NCBI GenBank assembly: GCA_001414345.1
Contig: LLCB01000009.1
Span: 347,336-411,335, forward strand
Direction: 5' to 3'
Length of the DNA: 64,000 nucleotides
Origin: Hymenoscyphus infarciens
Taxonomy: Eukaryota > Ascomycota > Leotiomycetes > Helotiales > Helotiaceae
Shown here: positions 22,456 to 36,042 of the stretch, piece after piece
Layout: each line of letters opens with the position of its first letter
How positions within the stretch are numbered: the stretch's first letter is position 1
Program-made: the position numbers and the translations under genes
The notes under the pieces: generated by a model
What the model saw: the letters and a program-made list of their open reading frames with translations, nothing else
What the model was told of the DNA's origin: nothing
The model's database searches: none

Positions 22456-25223
22456 TATGATAGTTTTGCTTTGCGCTCGCACAAAGACTTCACAACCCAG
22501 GGAAGTAGAGGATAAGAGAGGAAGAGAAGAAATAAAGACTAGTGAGATGCATGTAGGCTCCTTGAATAATAAAGCTCCAATAGTAAAAGGAATAAGTAAG
22601 GTATTATATTGCTATGAAAAAGCCACAGGTTTATCCAACCTTCTCTCTTTCTACGCCTCCCATATAGTATCTCTCAGCACCCAAGATTCTTCACCGTTTC
22701 TTTGTCATATCGGATGGGATTCTAAGATTTTCCAAGCACGTGCTCAGAGAACTTGGTGTCTTGACATTTCCCTTGTCGTACAATATCCACTTTTGAGAGA
22801 AAGTATTGAGTGATTGGAAAGGAGTAAAATGCATAATGGGTAAATATGGATCTGGAAATCACCCTTTGGGGTATAGTGGAGTTCTCGAGAGCGGGGAAAA
22901 TGAAGGTAAATGAGAGTGGGTATGGGGAATTAAGGCGATGAGGGGTATCAGTTTGCTCAGCTATGGAAAACTGTAGGTTGGCTACCTTTTGTCTTGGGGT
23001 TTGAAGCCTGTTTCCTCGGTGGTTCTACAGGATTTGCTTTCTTGCACCCAAGGTAGAAAGGGGAACTTGCCAGGACCAATGTACTCTGCGACAACCAGTA
23101 GCAAAAATGAAATATGCGAGATGAAATACACGAAACCAGGGGAGGAAGATCACCCCGCCCTTTGTATAGTTTTGTATGTGTACAGTAATTTGTGTTAAGA
23201 CGTGATTGAATACCACATATCACATAGAGCACCAACTTATGAAAGACTAGAGCCACATTAGAAAAGGACGAGAACGCCCGAAAATCCGACTCAAACCAAC
23301 ATCAAAACTCCAGGGTAAGCATAGGCGCATGCAAGGTCGTACTTCGAAGAAACAAACAAAAACTCGAATCATCACGAAGAAACAACGCCACACGATACCC
23401 CCCAGCGAACACCCCCGAAACGCAATTCGTTATAACCAAGGCAATTTGTTTATCAAGCTTGCAAAATAAGGAATTGACAGGCCCTTAACAGGTCACTCGG
23501 GTACTACCACAAGGAATTCACAAGACCTTGGTATTCCTATAACGTTTTTGTCTTCCAACTTGGAAGATCATTTGATTCGTGCTTACGATCTGGGGGGAAC
23601 GGGCCGAAAAAAGTATGGGCTTGCGACATGTGCTTTCCTAAGGATATGGGGAAAGGCAAATCCGTGTACCAAGGACTTGGAACAGCATTTTGGGCTTGGC
23701 TCTTGAACAGCTGGAACCTCATAAGTAGAGGGACGCGGGCAGGCGAAATTTGGTGTGGTTGTCTTGTTGGGTTTTATAGGGGTCCTCTTGTGTGAAACTT
23801 CTTTTATCAGTGTTGAAGTCTGAGCACGTTGGTAGTAAGAATTCGTGAGTGGATGCCCGTGGCGAAGTGTTGAGATGCGAACGTTGTTTTGCTTGGTGGG
23901 CCGGCCAAGTGCGAATCCTCTGGTGGACAAGACCATGACAGGTTGGGTAGCGAAGAAGCTCTGTCGCAAGGCTAAGTCAAGTACTTCAAATAAGAAGAGT
24001 TCCTAGTCTGTTCTATTGTAAAAGTCGTGACAATAGCGCCGGTAGCCAGGCGTATTAACTTTGTGGGTATGTCGCGATTCGTTTTCGATGACGAAAAAGT
24101 GTGTATGTGGGGATGGAAGAAGAGTAATCTAGACCTCCCTGTATATCCGCGCTCAGAGGCTTTCCCTAAAGGTGTTGCAGCGCTGCTCGCTTTGATAATA
24201 ATGGATCTGATTGAGTCGAGACCTCGTCCGACACGTGGCCATTGGGGAACTAACCCAGCTTTATAATAACTACGTCAGATAGAATCACACCAGACTGATT
24301 CAATGGTAATACGCCACGAGCTGTACAAGAGGCGGTCCCCTCGATGTGATATCATGGCCACGTGACTGGCTGATATTCACAGGGTCTGCTCTATATACGT
24401 ACTATTAGTCGAAATAATACTGTTTAGTAGTTATTTTGGGTGAACTTTTACGATAAAAGGGCCTCTAGCGCAACGGTTTACCTTGTGTATTACGTAGACT
24501 AATATACACGTGAGTTTGACAAAGGGAGATTCTGGAATAGAAAACCAGAAATGAACAAGGCGACAAAATAGCATTAGAATGGGAGATTCTCAAGTTCCGA
24601 CAAAAAGATATGAGAGATTGAAATTCGGGGAAGCCACGAAGCATGGAGTTGGCAGCTCAATGACACCAAAACAGCCGGGAGTCCCTTCGTTTTCTGAATA
24701 AAGTTTAAGATTCTGGATCTTGGCTGGAGCCTAGCATCGTTACCCATGGAAATCCTAGAGGAAGCAGCATTCCAAAACACTTTCAGGAAATTCCAAGTGG
24801 TTTTGAAAAAGAGGAGGAAAAACCGACCCCTGCATCTACTTGGTGTCACGTGCTGCGAAAGGTGGGCCCCCTTTTCTTAACCGAAACTAAACCGAGAATA
24901 TGAGGCAGAAGAATAAAGATGAACAGTACTATGACAAACTAGATAAGAGAGATCTAATTGGTATTTAAAGAAGGGGATATCGAGGCCTAAAACAGTAACA
25001 CCAGACGAAAATGAATGTCTCGGAAGGAAATCAAGAGAAATAGGGCGGATGGAATTTTAATCATGGAAAAATAGTAAACCGATTATGAACATTCACACCT
25101 CACGCAAGGCCCTTAGTCAATTAACCTTGTTACCAGGATAAGTTGTTTCAACCCTATTCTAAACACATTTTTCAAATGAACCATTACAACAAAAGACCAA
25201 CACCCTCGAAACCGCGCCACATT
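22456..25223. other. Intergenic region without a supported gene
   Basis: Only short open frames. One on the minus strand (23583-23969) begins with a mitochondrial-presequence-like stretch (LRQSFFATQPVMVLSTRGF) but has no upstream ATG in frame, only TTG, and I do not recognise it; it may be a dead remnant. CACGTG motifs occur near 24357 and 24847. Otherwise nothing is seen. Confidence 0.5.
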
Positions 25224-26148
25224 TTAAACACCTCCACCACTGAGTCTAATCACTTGACCTAATACCGAATTAATTACCCAGAGATTTCTCAAGCAACAAG
25301 AGGGAAAACATACCATTAATCCATTCGGCATCAGGGCTAACCAAGAGTCCCACTGCCTTCGCAATGTCACTTGGAACACCACATCTCTTCAAAGGGCAGA
25401 ACTTAGCAATGCCCTGTTCTATGACATCCATGCTCATTTCCGGGTAACCATTGGGGACATAATGCCACGCGTTAGCATCAAACATCTCAGTCTTGATTCC
25501 GCCTGGCGCAATTGCGTTCACAGTAACACCCTTCTCGCCACAATCCACCGCAAAAGAGCGCGCGAAACCCTCCACGGCAGCCTTGGAGCCAGCATAAAGG
25601 GCGTGGTTTGGGATTCCACTCATGGAGGCCGCGATCGAAGACATGAGGATGATTCTTCCGCCACGCGTGAGGTGCTTGAGTCCTTGCTGCGCGACGAAGA
25701 ACTGTCCGCGGCAGTTTAGGTTGAAGATGTAGTCGAAATCCTCCTGGGTAACATCTTCCTCCTTGCTCCAGACTTCGGTCCCCGAGTTGGAAATGACAAA
25801 ATCTAGTCTTCCGAAATGGGCGATGGCTTTGTCGAAAAGTTGGACGATCTCAGCGGGTTTGGAAACGTCGGCTTGGAGAGCGATGGCTTTACTTCCGAGC
25901 TTGAGGATCTCCTCGACAACGGATTGAGCTGCGGATGAGGATTTGGCGTAATTGATCACAACGGAAGCACCCTTTGAGGCGAGTTCGAGCGCCATTCCTT
26001 TACCGATTCCCCGACCAGAACCGGTAATAAGTGCCACTCTCCCAGCGTATGGACGAGCATCTTGAAATGGTGAGGTGTTTGATGGAGCGTTGGCAGCGGC
26101 GGTGGTGGTGCTGCCAGTTTCCGACTCTGAGATTGCAGATGGTGACAT
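25224..26148 (-). CDS. 4HNR: 1,3,6,8-tetrahydroxynaphthalene reductase (SDR), DHN melanin pathway, 289 aa
   Basis: NADPH-dependent reduction of tetrahydroxynaphthalene to scytalone. Model on the minus strand: 26148-25314, intron 25313-25259 (55 nt), 25258-25224. Seen: cofactor loop TGSGRGIG (residues 42-49), NSG near 121, and catalytic S171, Y185 and K189 in SSIAASMSGIPNHALYAGSK. NHALYAGSKAAVEGF, AVDCGEKGVTVN and APGGIKT follow. The small last exon supplies EWING-QVIRLSGGGV; without it the protein would wrongly end in an intron-derived tail. In this family the C-terminal residue helps set substrate choice (Met in trihydroxynaphthalene reductase, a small aliphatic residue in 4HNR). The terminal Val here and the EVW motif argue for the tetra-hydroxy enzyme. 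It lies in the same orientation as, and just downstream of, the Cmr1-type regulator. A trihydroxynaphthalene activity cannot be excluded. Confidence 0.92.
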
Positions 26149-27309
26149 GTTGGAGCTGGATTCGATAATTTTGATAGCGCGGTGGTATCTTGATTCTGGA
26201 TACTGTCAATGTTTAATATTCTCAACCCAAGAAGTGTTTTCCGCACCTGAAGACACAAAATTCTTGTTGAAAAACTTGATAAGCCTCTCCAGAAACAAGC
26301 CAACGACTCAACTTATCTCAACATCTTCATCAGAAATTCCCTTAGTAAATCTCCCCTTGCCCCCTCCGTCCGCCAACAAAAACGGTACTCCGTATCTTGA
26401 CCCAAAGGACCCCCTCCATCTCTCCGGTCACGTTTCCCACCTCTCCCTCCCCACTCCGCAACTAGCGAGCTTCCCCCTAAGCAACCGTCGCCCTCATTCC
26501 AACAATCTAGCCGCGAGTGATCTGATACACCCGGTCATAAAAGAAAGGTCCGAACGGCATTCACCAAATGCCACCCACGCACCTCCTTCGGATGTCCGCC
26601 AACACCGAGGCACGCACTAAATACCAACATGGGAACTACTGACTTGGTTCTGGGGTGTTCCCGAAGATTCTTGGGATTCTCGCCGATATCCGAGAGGATC
26701 ACACCCTTACCGGACAACCAACAGGCATTATATGAGGGTGTGCCCAATTCCCAATTTTCAGTTTATCAGGAGACAATCTTCGATACGTCTATATCAATTC
26801 TCGAATGTCATACGGAGCGATCAAACAACCTTTCACCAACCCCTCCCACCTTGATATTGGTTTGCTTAGCGAATAGATTTTGACTCCCCAAATAGCAAAT
26901 ATACTCACAACTACGTAACGAAGATACGTGAAACCTTCAAACCTGGACTACAAACCCCCACCAAAGCAAAACATATTATACAATCATAAAACGATCTAAT
27001 TTTCTCTTTCCCATCCCGTGAACAAATTACCGCGTCCCACCCATTATTCTAGCCATTTGACAAAGGAAGAACCTTTCCCAAAGTGTAGCCCAAAAAGAAA
27101 CTCGTCAAATCGTAGTCTTCGCGCCGTAATTTCGCCTGTCCTTAGATGAAAAGCACCCCAAAGCACCAAACAAAAAACCAGGCACTTCTTGCCCAGTAGG
27201 AAATTAGGGATATTGATGAAGAAACCCTAACGTCTCGAGTCCCAAAGCATAGAAAACTCAGCAAACTTTTAGCAAGGAAATCGCTCAAGGAAAAAACAAC
27301 AAGGTATGG
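26149..27309. promoter_or_regulatory. Reductase promoter region and 3' flank of the Cmr1-type gene
   Basis: 1.16 kb between the stop of the Cmr1-type gene and the start of the reductase, both on the minus strand. No gene or clear TATA box is seen. By position it must hold the reductase promoter. Confidence 0.4.
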
Positions 27310-30300
27310 TTAACATTCAAAGCCCCAGTTCTTCTGCAGAGTTTTCAGCTTTCTTCGGATCCCTTCACTCATTCTCCCCTCTATGCCCTCAGCCAACAAG
27401 TCTGAACAGTGGCTTAGCACTTGGCCCGGTTGGTCTAGGTGCGTGACGCTACCGTCATTTCGACTGAGCACTGGAACGCCCTCGCCATCCCAAAGGTAAG
27501 AAGTGACTGACGGATGCTCAGGTGTGACGGAATCTATGGCAAAAGCGACCTCATTGTTCCTGTTGTGCGCAGTAACACCCGCGATTGATGATTGTGAGAG
27601 ACTGTAAAGCCAAACAATCATTGTGGCTCGATAGATTGCGGCTGACCACCAGTGTGGTCTGCAGTGTTTTGGCATCGAGTTGACGAGGCGTAAGACTTGC
27701 CCGCAGTGAAATAGTGCTTCTTCGCGGCGGTAAATACAGCGTCTGTAGAACGATGTGTTTGCTAAGGTTTCGGAACTGTGGTCTTTTCGTGCTACTCGCT
27801 CAATGTCGGGGAAGGAGGTAACGGTGTTGAGATGAATTAGGTGGTAGAGAACCAAGTTCTCTTGAATTATGGGCGATGCCAAGTCATCGTTACCATGAAA
27901 GATACAGAGACCATACCATTTCTGTAATAAGGACTGGACCTCCTCAAGCCGCGACATTGTCGACGCTTTTGTGACCGTTCGCCCCCCTCTATGAGGACCC
28001 GGGCCATCCGAAAAGCAAGTCAAAATGTGACGAAGATGAGAGACGAGAGAATGAAGTGGGTGAAGAAGCAATTTGAGCTGGAGAGGGGTAAGTTGTCCAT
28101 GGGAACGGATATTATCATGGAGAAGGTCCTGAAAGAGATCACCGATGGAAGGAGCTAGTCCTGGGATGGAAGGCTGCGAAGAGAAACTCCTTTCGGGACG
28201 ATCACGGGAATTATAAAATGCAGCAAGCCATTCGTCGGCGTCTCTGGCAAGCCACAAATCTTCGTCACTCGGTATCGGCGTTTGAAGCTCCGTGGTGGAG
28301 AGAACACAAGGAGTGTCATGAAACAAACTGAGCTCCTGGTCGACCATGACCCAGTTGTAAACTAGCCTGCTGCAAGTTAGTATCTCATCTCCTGTTCATA
28401 TATCCCGTTAAGGGGGGACAAGCGAGACAAAGGGGTATGTCCGTTGGTGCAACAGGCGCTACCCGTTACGTTCCAGCGAGCAATGCCCGTCGGCGGCGAC
28501 GCTGACACACAAGTGACTGAGCGCACAATCCCAGGGCATACATATACATACCGAATACTGGTTTCTCTCTTTACCCAGGTTCTCCATTGAAGATCCTTGC
28601 TTGAGCAATTGTCGAACACAGGAGTGAAAGCTGGCTGAGGCTCCATCATGCCCCCATGTTTGAGCATCTAAATTGCAACACCAATCAGCCAAAGTATCGT
28701 TATCGCCGCTATTTCGTCACTGTTTTGTTGGCTTGCGTAACGTCGGCAGAGAGCCCCATTACCCCGCAAACTCTCGAGTAACACGACTAATTCGAAAACC
28801 AAGCCATCGAGAAACATCCAGGGACTTCGGACAGAAGCCATAAAACCACGGGAGAAGAAGGGAAAAACACACTTACAGCAAGATACATTCCTCTCTGGCC
28901 CATGGCCATGTCCATATGCCACTTATCACCACCTAACGAAGGTTAGCGTCGTTTCGGACAGTTCAACGTCAAAATACATACCCCATGCCGCGAGCATCGT
29001 GAAAAGCAACGCACATCGCAGAACAATGGGATCCGCAGACAATTCCACATCCTTTTCGATCAAATCGAAGAGTGAGATTCGACATGTTTCCGTGAGACCA
29101 GCTGTCAGTTGTCTCGCTTCAGGGGAGGCAATTGCGGTCGCGCCTTCAGCAATCATCAAAAGGACGAGCAAAGTGGAAGCTTGGTTATTCAACATCAACT
29201 CATTTGGATCAACCGTCCCTCCGTTGATCAGAGAGTAGTACGAGGTCAATGTGCGCACATAATTTTGAAGGAAATACTCAAGTGTCTCCGCCGGTGGGAG
29301 CACGAGAAAGCTAAATCCACCACCTGGACTGACTTGAGACGCGGCTTTTGGCCATCCATTCGAACCACCTCGATGGGTGTTGAGCGCTTTATGGAGGAAA
29401 CTTTGAGTAATCGCCAGAATTTTGTCGCGGGTATTGGGGTTCAAGGGGACAATGGAAATGGAAGGCTGGTGTGTTAGAGCGGTTTCTGGGTTCTCCATGA
29501 GCGACTCCCACACAACATTGTTTTGAGAATTCTGCTCCAGGGTTTCCAAGTGGACAATCGCGGTACGAGGGCAAGTGTCGGAGAAAATGGGTCGATTACA
29601 ACGGGCAAGTGGCCACGCATCTTCGGCTGCGATGACCGCCTCGAATTCTGAGATCAGAGCTGCTTTGATTCGGGGGTCGATGTTTCTGCACGCGGCAGAG
29701 GAGAGGGGAGAAGCGTGACTGGATTGTCTGGTGTGGGCGGTGGAAATGGACCCATGGGAGGTCGTAGATTGTCCATACGAGCTTGAAGTAGCCTCACTCA
29801 AGTCCGAGGGGGGCATGTCGAAGGTTTCCAGGTTTGAAGAAAACTCAGGTCCCGGGCTTTTGAAGTTGTCTAGAACAATTGGGTATTCACCACCCCATGA
29901 AAGGAATTCTTGAAAGTCAATATTTGGCGCATCGAAACCATCGCTAAAGTCCATAGCCATTGTTGGAGTGCTGGCCCCGTCGAGTCCTTCCCCGCAAAAT
30001 ATCCCTCCGTCCGAGAACATGAGTCCATCACTGCTTACTGGTGTGTGCATTTGAGGCGGCTGCCGCATTGAGTTCTTTGGCGAATTGCTGTTTCCGTCAC
30101 TATATGGACTCCTTCCGCCATTCATATTCATGTCCACATCCATTTGCCCCATTTGGACCGGCAGCCTGCTATGCATTGGAGATACGGCCAAGGGGGAAGC
30201 TGCGGCAGCCCGCACAGCGACTTTCGAAATCCGTCGGGCGTACCGAGCTTCGCAAGGTAAGTTTTTCTCATAACATCGAGTGCATGGAACGTTTTTATCA

Positions 30301-30685
30301 CAGCCAGCCTTCGCGTTGGCACAATTGAGGCAGGCAATTGGAGTTCTTCGTGGAACGTGTTGGGTTCGTCCAGGAATGGCCTGCATATTGTCTTGGATTT
30401 CGTGGTAACTACTCTGGTGTCTTTGGAGCAGATCTCTGGTTTGGATTAGCAACAACGGACTGACATGTGCCATAGGTGCAACATGAACACCAACCTTCTT
30501 GCAAACGATAATTGGCAAGCACCACAACGATGTGGCTTCACGTTGGTATCTGCACACTTTACTCAGCCTGTGCACACTTCACAAGTCATTGGCAAGGTGG
30601 GAGACGTACGACTTGGGATGTGTCTCTCGAGATGCTCTTTTCTTGTGAAGCTTTTTCCACAATAGGTACAGAAAACGCCAACCAT
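27310..30685 (-). CDS. CMR1: Cmr1/Pig1/Smr1-type melanin transcription factor (two C2H2 fingers plus Zn2Cys6), 937 aa
   Basis: Nuclear activator of melanin genes. Model (minus): 30685-30610, 30549-30495, 30435-28982, 28932-28877, 28667-28552, 28366-27310; all phases close, 2814 nt. Finger 1 uses C6, C9, H22 and H26; finger 2 uses C34, C37, H50 and H55 (CGACQLSFARRDLLQRH). The binuclear cluster is C79-X2-C82-X6-C89-X5-C95-X2-C98-X6-C105. This unusual combination of both zinc-finger types is diagnostic of the Cmr1 family. A fungal-specific regulatory middle domain follows (for example GDKWHMDMAMGQRGMYLA and LVYNWVMVDQELSLFHDT). The start MVGVFCTYCG matches the family. Introns 1 and 2 interrupt the fingers. 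The last intron ends in a tandem acceptor (28370 or 28367); the second keeps the family spacing. Introns 4 and 5 are long (209 and 185 nt). It sits directly upstream of the reductase it probably controls. Confidence 0.92.
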
Positions 30686-33600
30686 ATTCTCCAGCGTCGA
30701 TTGGGAAGAGATATGTGAACTATGTCGACAGAACGTGGGATGATACCGAAAGGGAAAAGAAAGGGAAAAGAAAGAGAAGAAGAGACGAGATGGAGGTAAT
30801 GGCATTGAGTTACGTACGGGTAAAGGAGGTGCCGCAGAACGAGTTGACGAGGCCCATTAGTGTTGAGACGGCGGTACCTTGATAATTGTCCCCCTCCAGC
30901 TTGGATTTAATCCCCTACCAGGAGCCAAAATCAGCCACTGCAGCCACGCTGCCAAAGGGGATATGGTAGGGGTGGGCGGGATGAGCCAAGGGGTGGAGCT
31001 TTGAAGCTAGCGCGGAGACTACCTTGGGAGCTAAGACTTCATCTCAAGGCCCATGCGAGACTCTGCCGTCCTTACTTCTCAGATGATGGGGGGGGAAGGG
31101 TCAACGGGAGACGCCATGGCGATAACGACGAAGCCACCTTTTGGCCAGTGCTGCACAGATGCAGCTGCAGATCATTTTTCGATGCTCGAGTCTTGGCTTG
31201 AACCATGGTAGTGCGTCCACGGAGGGCTTTTCCGAGGCAGCACTGACTAAGGCTGGTTGCAAGAGTAGCGGGAGGGATGACGGTTGTGTTGGGAGGCAGA
31301 GGTCTAGAGAGTGTGTGTTGTTGACAGATACTATATCGAAATCCGACATGGACAGTACGATCGTGCCCGCTTAGGGGAAGTGGATGAAGCGTGGCAAGCT
31401 GAACAAGTTCTTCTCTCCTCTTGCAAAACACATGCTAGGTAAGATCCGACTCGACACGAGCCAGAACAGCGGGCAGGCAATGGAAGAGTTTGCGAGCAAG
31501 AGCGACCTACAGCAATGGACTGCTTGTCCTGTCCTCTATCGACTACCTACTAGTACTGGGGAGAGAAATGATTTCATGACGCCTTCTCCAAGCCCCTCTT
31601 CCACGCCGTCCATCAGCCAACTCTGTTGGAGGGTGGTCCTCGTGTGGACGTAAGATGGGCTTAGGGCTTTGGAAAGTCCATGGAGCAGTCTCCGTTGTTC
31701 GATGGTCGCCGGCTGCCAATCCCATCGTTGCATGTAGTTATCCGCTAGACTGCAGGTCGAAGAAAACGTGGAGGGCGGTGGGCGGTGGGAGAGAAGTGCA
31801 TCTATGTCTGCCTGCTGTGGGGAGACGGCGTGCTGATGGCAGATTTTGATGAAGGATTGGCGAGAAAGGTTGGTTTTCCTGGCACTTTAGCAGGTAGCAT
31901 CAATCACCCGAAGCACAGAAGCCAGCCCTCGGTCGTGTAGAATATACAGTACAGTGCAGTGCAGGGTCTGATTTACGAGCAGGTTGCCATTGTCTTCAGT
32001 GTAGCTTCCAATGTTGATGAGAGGTCGTCGTCTGGGTCGCTTGGGGCACACGCTGCGTCAGGGTCCATCATGATGCTATTTTCCCGGCTTTCCATACCCC
32101 GTATTGAGTCCCCTGCACGCTAGGGTTCCGCACACCATCAATCTGTGAACAACCCTGGAGACTCATGGCGAGCCATTTTAATTCATGTTTGCATACACTG
32201 GGAATGGATGCTTGTGTTTCTGCTTTTGTTTCTGCTTGTGCATCTGCCTGTAAGTACTTTACTCGACTGTACTCGAGTATTGTGAAATTGTTCGCCAAGT
32301 ACTGTCTATTATTTGATTGTTCTTCGTCGGTTCCTGTCAGCTACAGTTCTTCCCAGTAACGATGAAAGGCTCATCCCAAGACCCCCTTGCAATATCAACC
32401 TTAGCCCTACATCGATCATTTTCAAGCTTCCCAGCTGCATCATCGTCAATCCCTTCCCAAAAAAGGACCCTCGAACCCCTCGAACCCCACGCTGTCTCCA
32501 CAATCACCCTGTAATCTGCACAGTTCGGCTTTGACCCCTTGATTCCACTTATCCCTACCCCTGGAGCCGAAAAAGAATATTCCGAAGTACAACTGCAAAG
32601 TGGCTTGGGCCTAACCACCTCAACCTTCCACCTTCACAGTTCACACCAATTGCAACCTCACCACACTACGCCCGAGCCCAAGAACACAGTCGTTGCCGCC
32701 GTCTTTCCTTTCCGTTTCATCTGCAAATAGTAACTATCGGCACTTTGCCGTTCCAGCTGGAAAGCAGTGGAGAGAGCAATGACAAGATAATGTTTGATGA
32801 TACGAAGTTGCAAGATAACTGACCGGTTTCTTGCGGTGAGCATCAAGGTCCAAGTTGCAATGTTTCTGATTCGTATGTACCTCGGATTCGTATGATATCT
32901 AGTGCAGAAGAAGAAAAGGCTAAAGGAGCCGTAGAACCAATGGCCGTCCTCCGGGAACGGGCGAGTTCATCTGGACATCTCGATGACGACAATTGTGTTG
33001 GACATCCCTGAAATTCTGGGTCGCTTTCTTCCCAAAACAGTCAAGCCCACATCCCAATCGAGTACTTTATCTTCTCCTCACATACGCTACACCATTCCAA
33101 GGATTAAATACTCTCGCCTCGAAGGTTATCTGAGGCTAGGAGAGATTGCACATCCAACTCGGTTGGCCGGCAGTCTTAGTTTGTTTCTAAAAACAACACC
33201 GTTTGTGCTTATTTGTTCCCACAGGCGCGATCTACCTAGGTATCTTGTGCGTTGATGTGTTGTCCCGCGCCGTAGCCGTAGCCGTAGCCGTAGCCACATG
33301 TCTCGAAAGGGGAACAAAGACAACAATGCCCCGACCAGGATTCTGTGTCTCGAATTTCTTCTTCTCGTTGGTATTATTTCAAAAATCTTGAAACCAATGC
33401 ACAATATTTGTCATGGCAGGAAATTGGAGATCTTCATATTGCATATCACATTGTCCATTTCTTCGGGCTCGGGAGTCGGGGCAACAACAAATTCTGTTGT
33501 GCCACGTCAAAGGAAGTGCTGACAACGGCGTGAGCAGGCGAGCCACAAATGCTACATTCGTCAATGGCCCAGACTGCTTAGCATAGAATCGAGGTAGCTC

Positions 33601-35460
33601 TTTGCGCGGAATATTTTAAATTTTCTGGCTCCAAAAAAGGACAGGCTAGGAAAGCGTTGGTAATTACTCAGCACTGCGCACTGCATCACGTTCACGATCT
33701 CGGTCCCTTCACCGAGGGGATGGTGTGGAGGAAACGGGCGGGGTCAACTCGTTTTCCTCTTTCGGACATTCAATACTTCGATCGCACCAATGAGGGCAAG
33801 ATCATCGTCTTCAAAGCCGCATGGTAGCCTTCAACAACAAGCCACAAGTGATAGGATGTGCCTCTGGTTGTCAGGGATGAGCCCTTGAGAGAGTATGTAT
33901 GAATCAGATAGCCGTGCAGAGTAGATCGTTTTTCCTCTTATCCAAACGTCTGCTCACCACTACACACACAAAATCTCGACTCCGAAAGCTGCATTATCGA
34001 ACTGCAGTAGATCACTTCAGCAACCTATCACTGGGAACCACAGGCTTCATTCCATCCTCTACCGAAGAAAATTATCAGACGATTTTCAATTCCATGCGTC
34101 AAATACACTAAACAACCACCCTCCCATCAGAAGTCTAACTTGACCACCCAGGAGCAGCCTTATCATGCAAGGTGAAAAGACTCTAATATGCGATTGGCCT
34201 TTCGGTGTTCTAGATTCAGGGCGTTTTGGTGTAAGGTATTAAACCAAAGTGCTATACATCTGACTTCAATCACTCCAGCTAATAACCCGCCATTTATCTT
34301 GCCTTTTCCTGTTAATTGAGTTAATGACTGTCAAAAACTCCATTCGGAGTGGCAACACCCGATAGCTAGGAGGCAAAGTAGAGTACGAACTAAAGTCGGC
34401 ATCTACCTTGGGGAATGGTCAGCACACCCAAACCTACGGATGCGGCCGAGACTACCCAACCCAAACCACCCTCTCGGCATCACCCCACAGGATCATCAAG
34501 CCCAACTACATTTTTTCGGGTAGGTAATACAAGAAGTCTGTGGGGGAAAGATCTTCAACACTTTTTTTTTCCAACTCGGAACAATATTGCAACGAGAACT
34601 AAATATAATTTTTGAGATATGTCGAGTAACCCTACCGTGGTGTGGTGGGCGGTTCGGTTCGGCGTGGGGAAAATTGGGGGTTGCAATATATATATACATA
34701 TATTCTTCCCTTCCTTTCACTTCACTTCACAAGGGAAACCGCAAAAGAGAGATTGCAACTGCATTCACCTTAACCGGCCGACATTTACCATCTCTCGTGG
34801 AGTCGTAAGCGCACTTCAGCCCATCCTTCCCAGCCTACACAGTCCTACGCTCATGTATAAAAACGTCCTAAAACAAGAATCTATGTTAACTGGCAGCGAC
34901 AAGACCAAAACCCGATTCCCAAATCTCGGTTTCAAAGAGATTTGTTTCAAAGAGATTTGTTTCAAAGAGATTTGCTCCCGAGAGAGGGAGTAGAGAAGTA
35001 AGAATTAGGAATTATTCCTCACACCCCTCCCAAGGAATTAACCTCCGATAGTTTCGCACGTGGCCCAATTCCAAAGCATTGAAAGTTCAGGAACAGGACA
35101 AACCAAGTAAGCGGAATAACGTCTTTCATTAGAACATTTCCTTACATGTAGTTCCAAACCATGTCAGCTATACATTATTTATAAAAAAAAATTATCATAT
35201 ATCTTACAGGTAACTTAAGATCATGAAATAAACTCCAATCAAGCTTTTCTCTCGTGCCAGGTTACTCAGCCTTATAGCTATATATATAACTAGCTAGAAT
35301 ATCTCTTTTACCGACTCTTTTAAAAAGCACTAAAAATGTGATTTTGAGAGCTGGATACTCGATACTTTGTTAAAGATTAAGAACTATGCTTTAGAGCTTG
35401 ATTCTTTTGAGAAGACTATAAAGTTTAAGTTTCTAATCATATTTATCTCTATATTACTTC
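30686..35460. other. Region without a supported gene between the Cmr1-type gene and the transposon island
   Basis: Composition is normal to about 35100, then sharply AT-rich. Many short, overlapping open frames occur; none shows a domain or a consistent exon chain. Small repeats are four CGTAGC units at about 33271-33294 and three GTTTCAAAGAGATTT units at 34929-34973. The first kilobase upstream of 30685 should contain the Cmr1-type promoter. Confidence 0.5.
34929..34973. repeat. 15-bp tandem repeat, three exact copies
   Basis: Three head-to-tail copies of GTTTCAAAGAGATTT. Confidence 0.95.
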
Positions 35461-35638
35461 ATTTATCGCTTTTCGTTATATATACGTATTTGAGGCTATT
35501 TTGAGAATTTCTGTATTTGCTAGCTAGCTTCTAGTATCTCACTCTATACTCTCTTATATACCTTCTTTTTAGGCTAATTAGGAGGCTCTCTAAGCATCTT
35601 ACTAATATAAGAGTGAAAAGAGTAAGTACTATTAGCTA
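35461..35638. repeat. Split direct repeat B, outer copy (178 bp)
   Basis: Same length and order as 35865-36042; differences are G/A and C/T transitions, and this copy keeps more G (for example TTTGAGGC against TTTAAAGC). It is the outermost right end (B2) in element orientation. Confidence 0.9.
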
Positions 35639-35712
35639 TTACACTTATTTAAGAGGCTAAAAAGTACTAACTAATCCTAGCGAGCGTATCGCGAAAGAGT
35701 ACAAGAGTAGAG

Positions 35713-35866
35713 TTAAAAAAGAGCTTAATACTAAATAAGACGTTAAAAGCAATAGGAAGTATTATTAGTAGAATAGAGGTTACTTAGTATAAGAGGAGGT
35801 ATATATATATATACCTCCCTCTTACTTAATAAGCTAATTTCTTAATTTACTATAAACTCTTTCTAT
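35713..35866. repeat. Split direct repeat A, inner copy (154 bp)
   Basis: Matches 40644-40797 over its full 154 bp with transitions only at most differing sites. It directly abuts the inner B copy. Confidence 0.9.
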
Positions 35867-36042
35867 TTATCGCTTTTCGTTATATATACGTATTTAAAGC
35901 TATTTTAAGAATTTCTATATTTACTAGCTAGCTTCTAGTATCTTACTCTATACTCTCTTATATACCTTCTTTTTAGGCTAATTAAGAGGCTCTTTAAGCA
36001 TCTTACTAATATAAGAGTAAAAAGAGTAAGTACTATTAGCTA
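35865..36042. repeat. Split direct repeat B, inner copy (178 bp)
   Basis: Second copy of the 178-bp B repeat; forms the compound B1-A2 block that distinguishes split direct repeats from ordinary LTRs. Confidence 0.9.

Noticed and set aside
23583..23969. 128-codon minus-strand frame with a mitochondrial-presequence-like start
   Set aside because: Its start codon is TTG and no in-frame ATG precedes it; the rest matches nothing I know. Noted only as a possible remnant.
25224..26148. Call as 1,3,8-trihydroxynaphthalene reductase
   Set aside because: The true C-terminus ends in Val without the Met typical of that enzyme, and the EVW and SSIAA...GIPNHALYAGSK motifs resemble 4HNR; not fully excluded.
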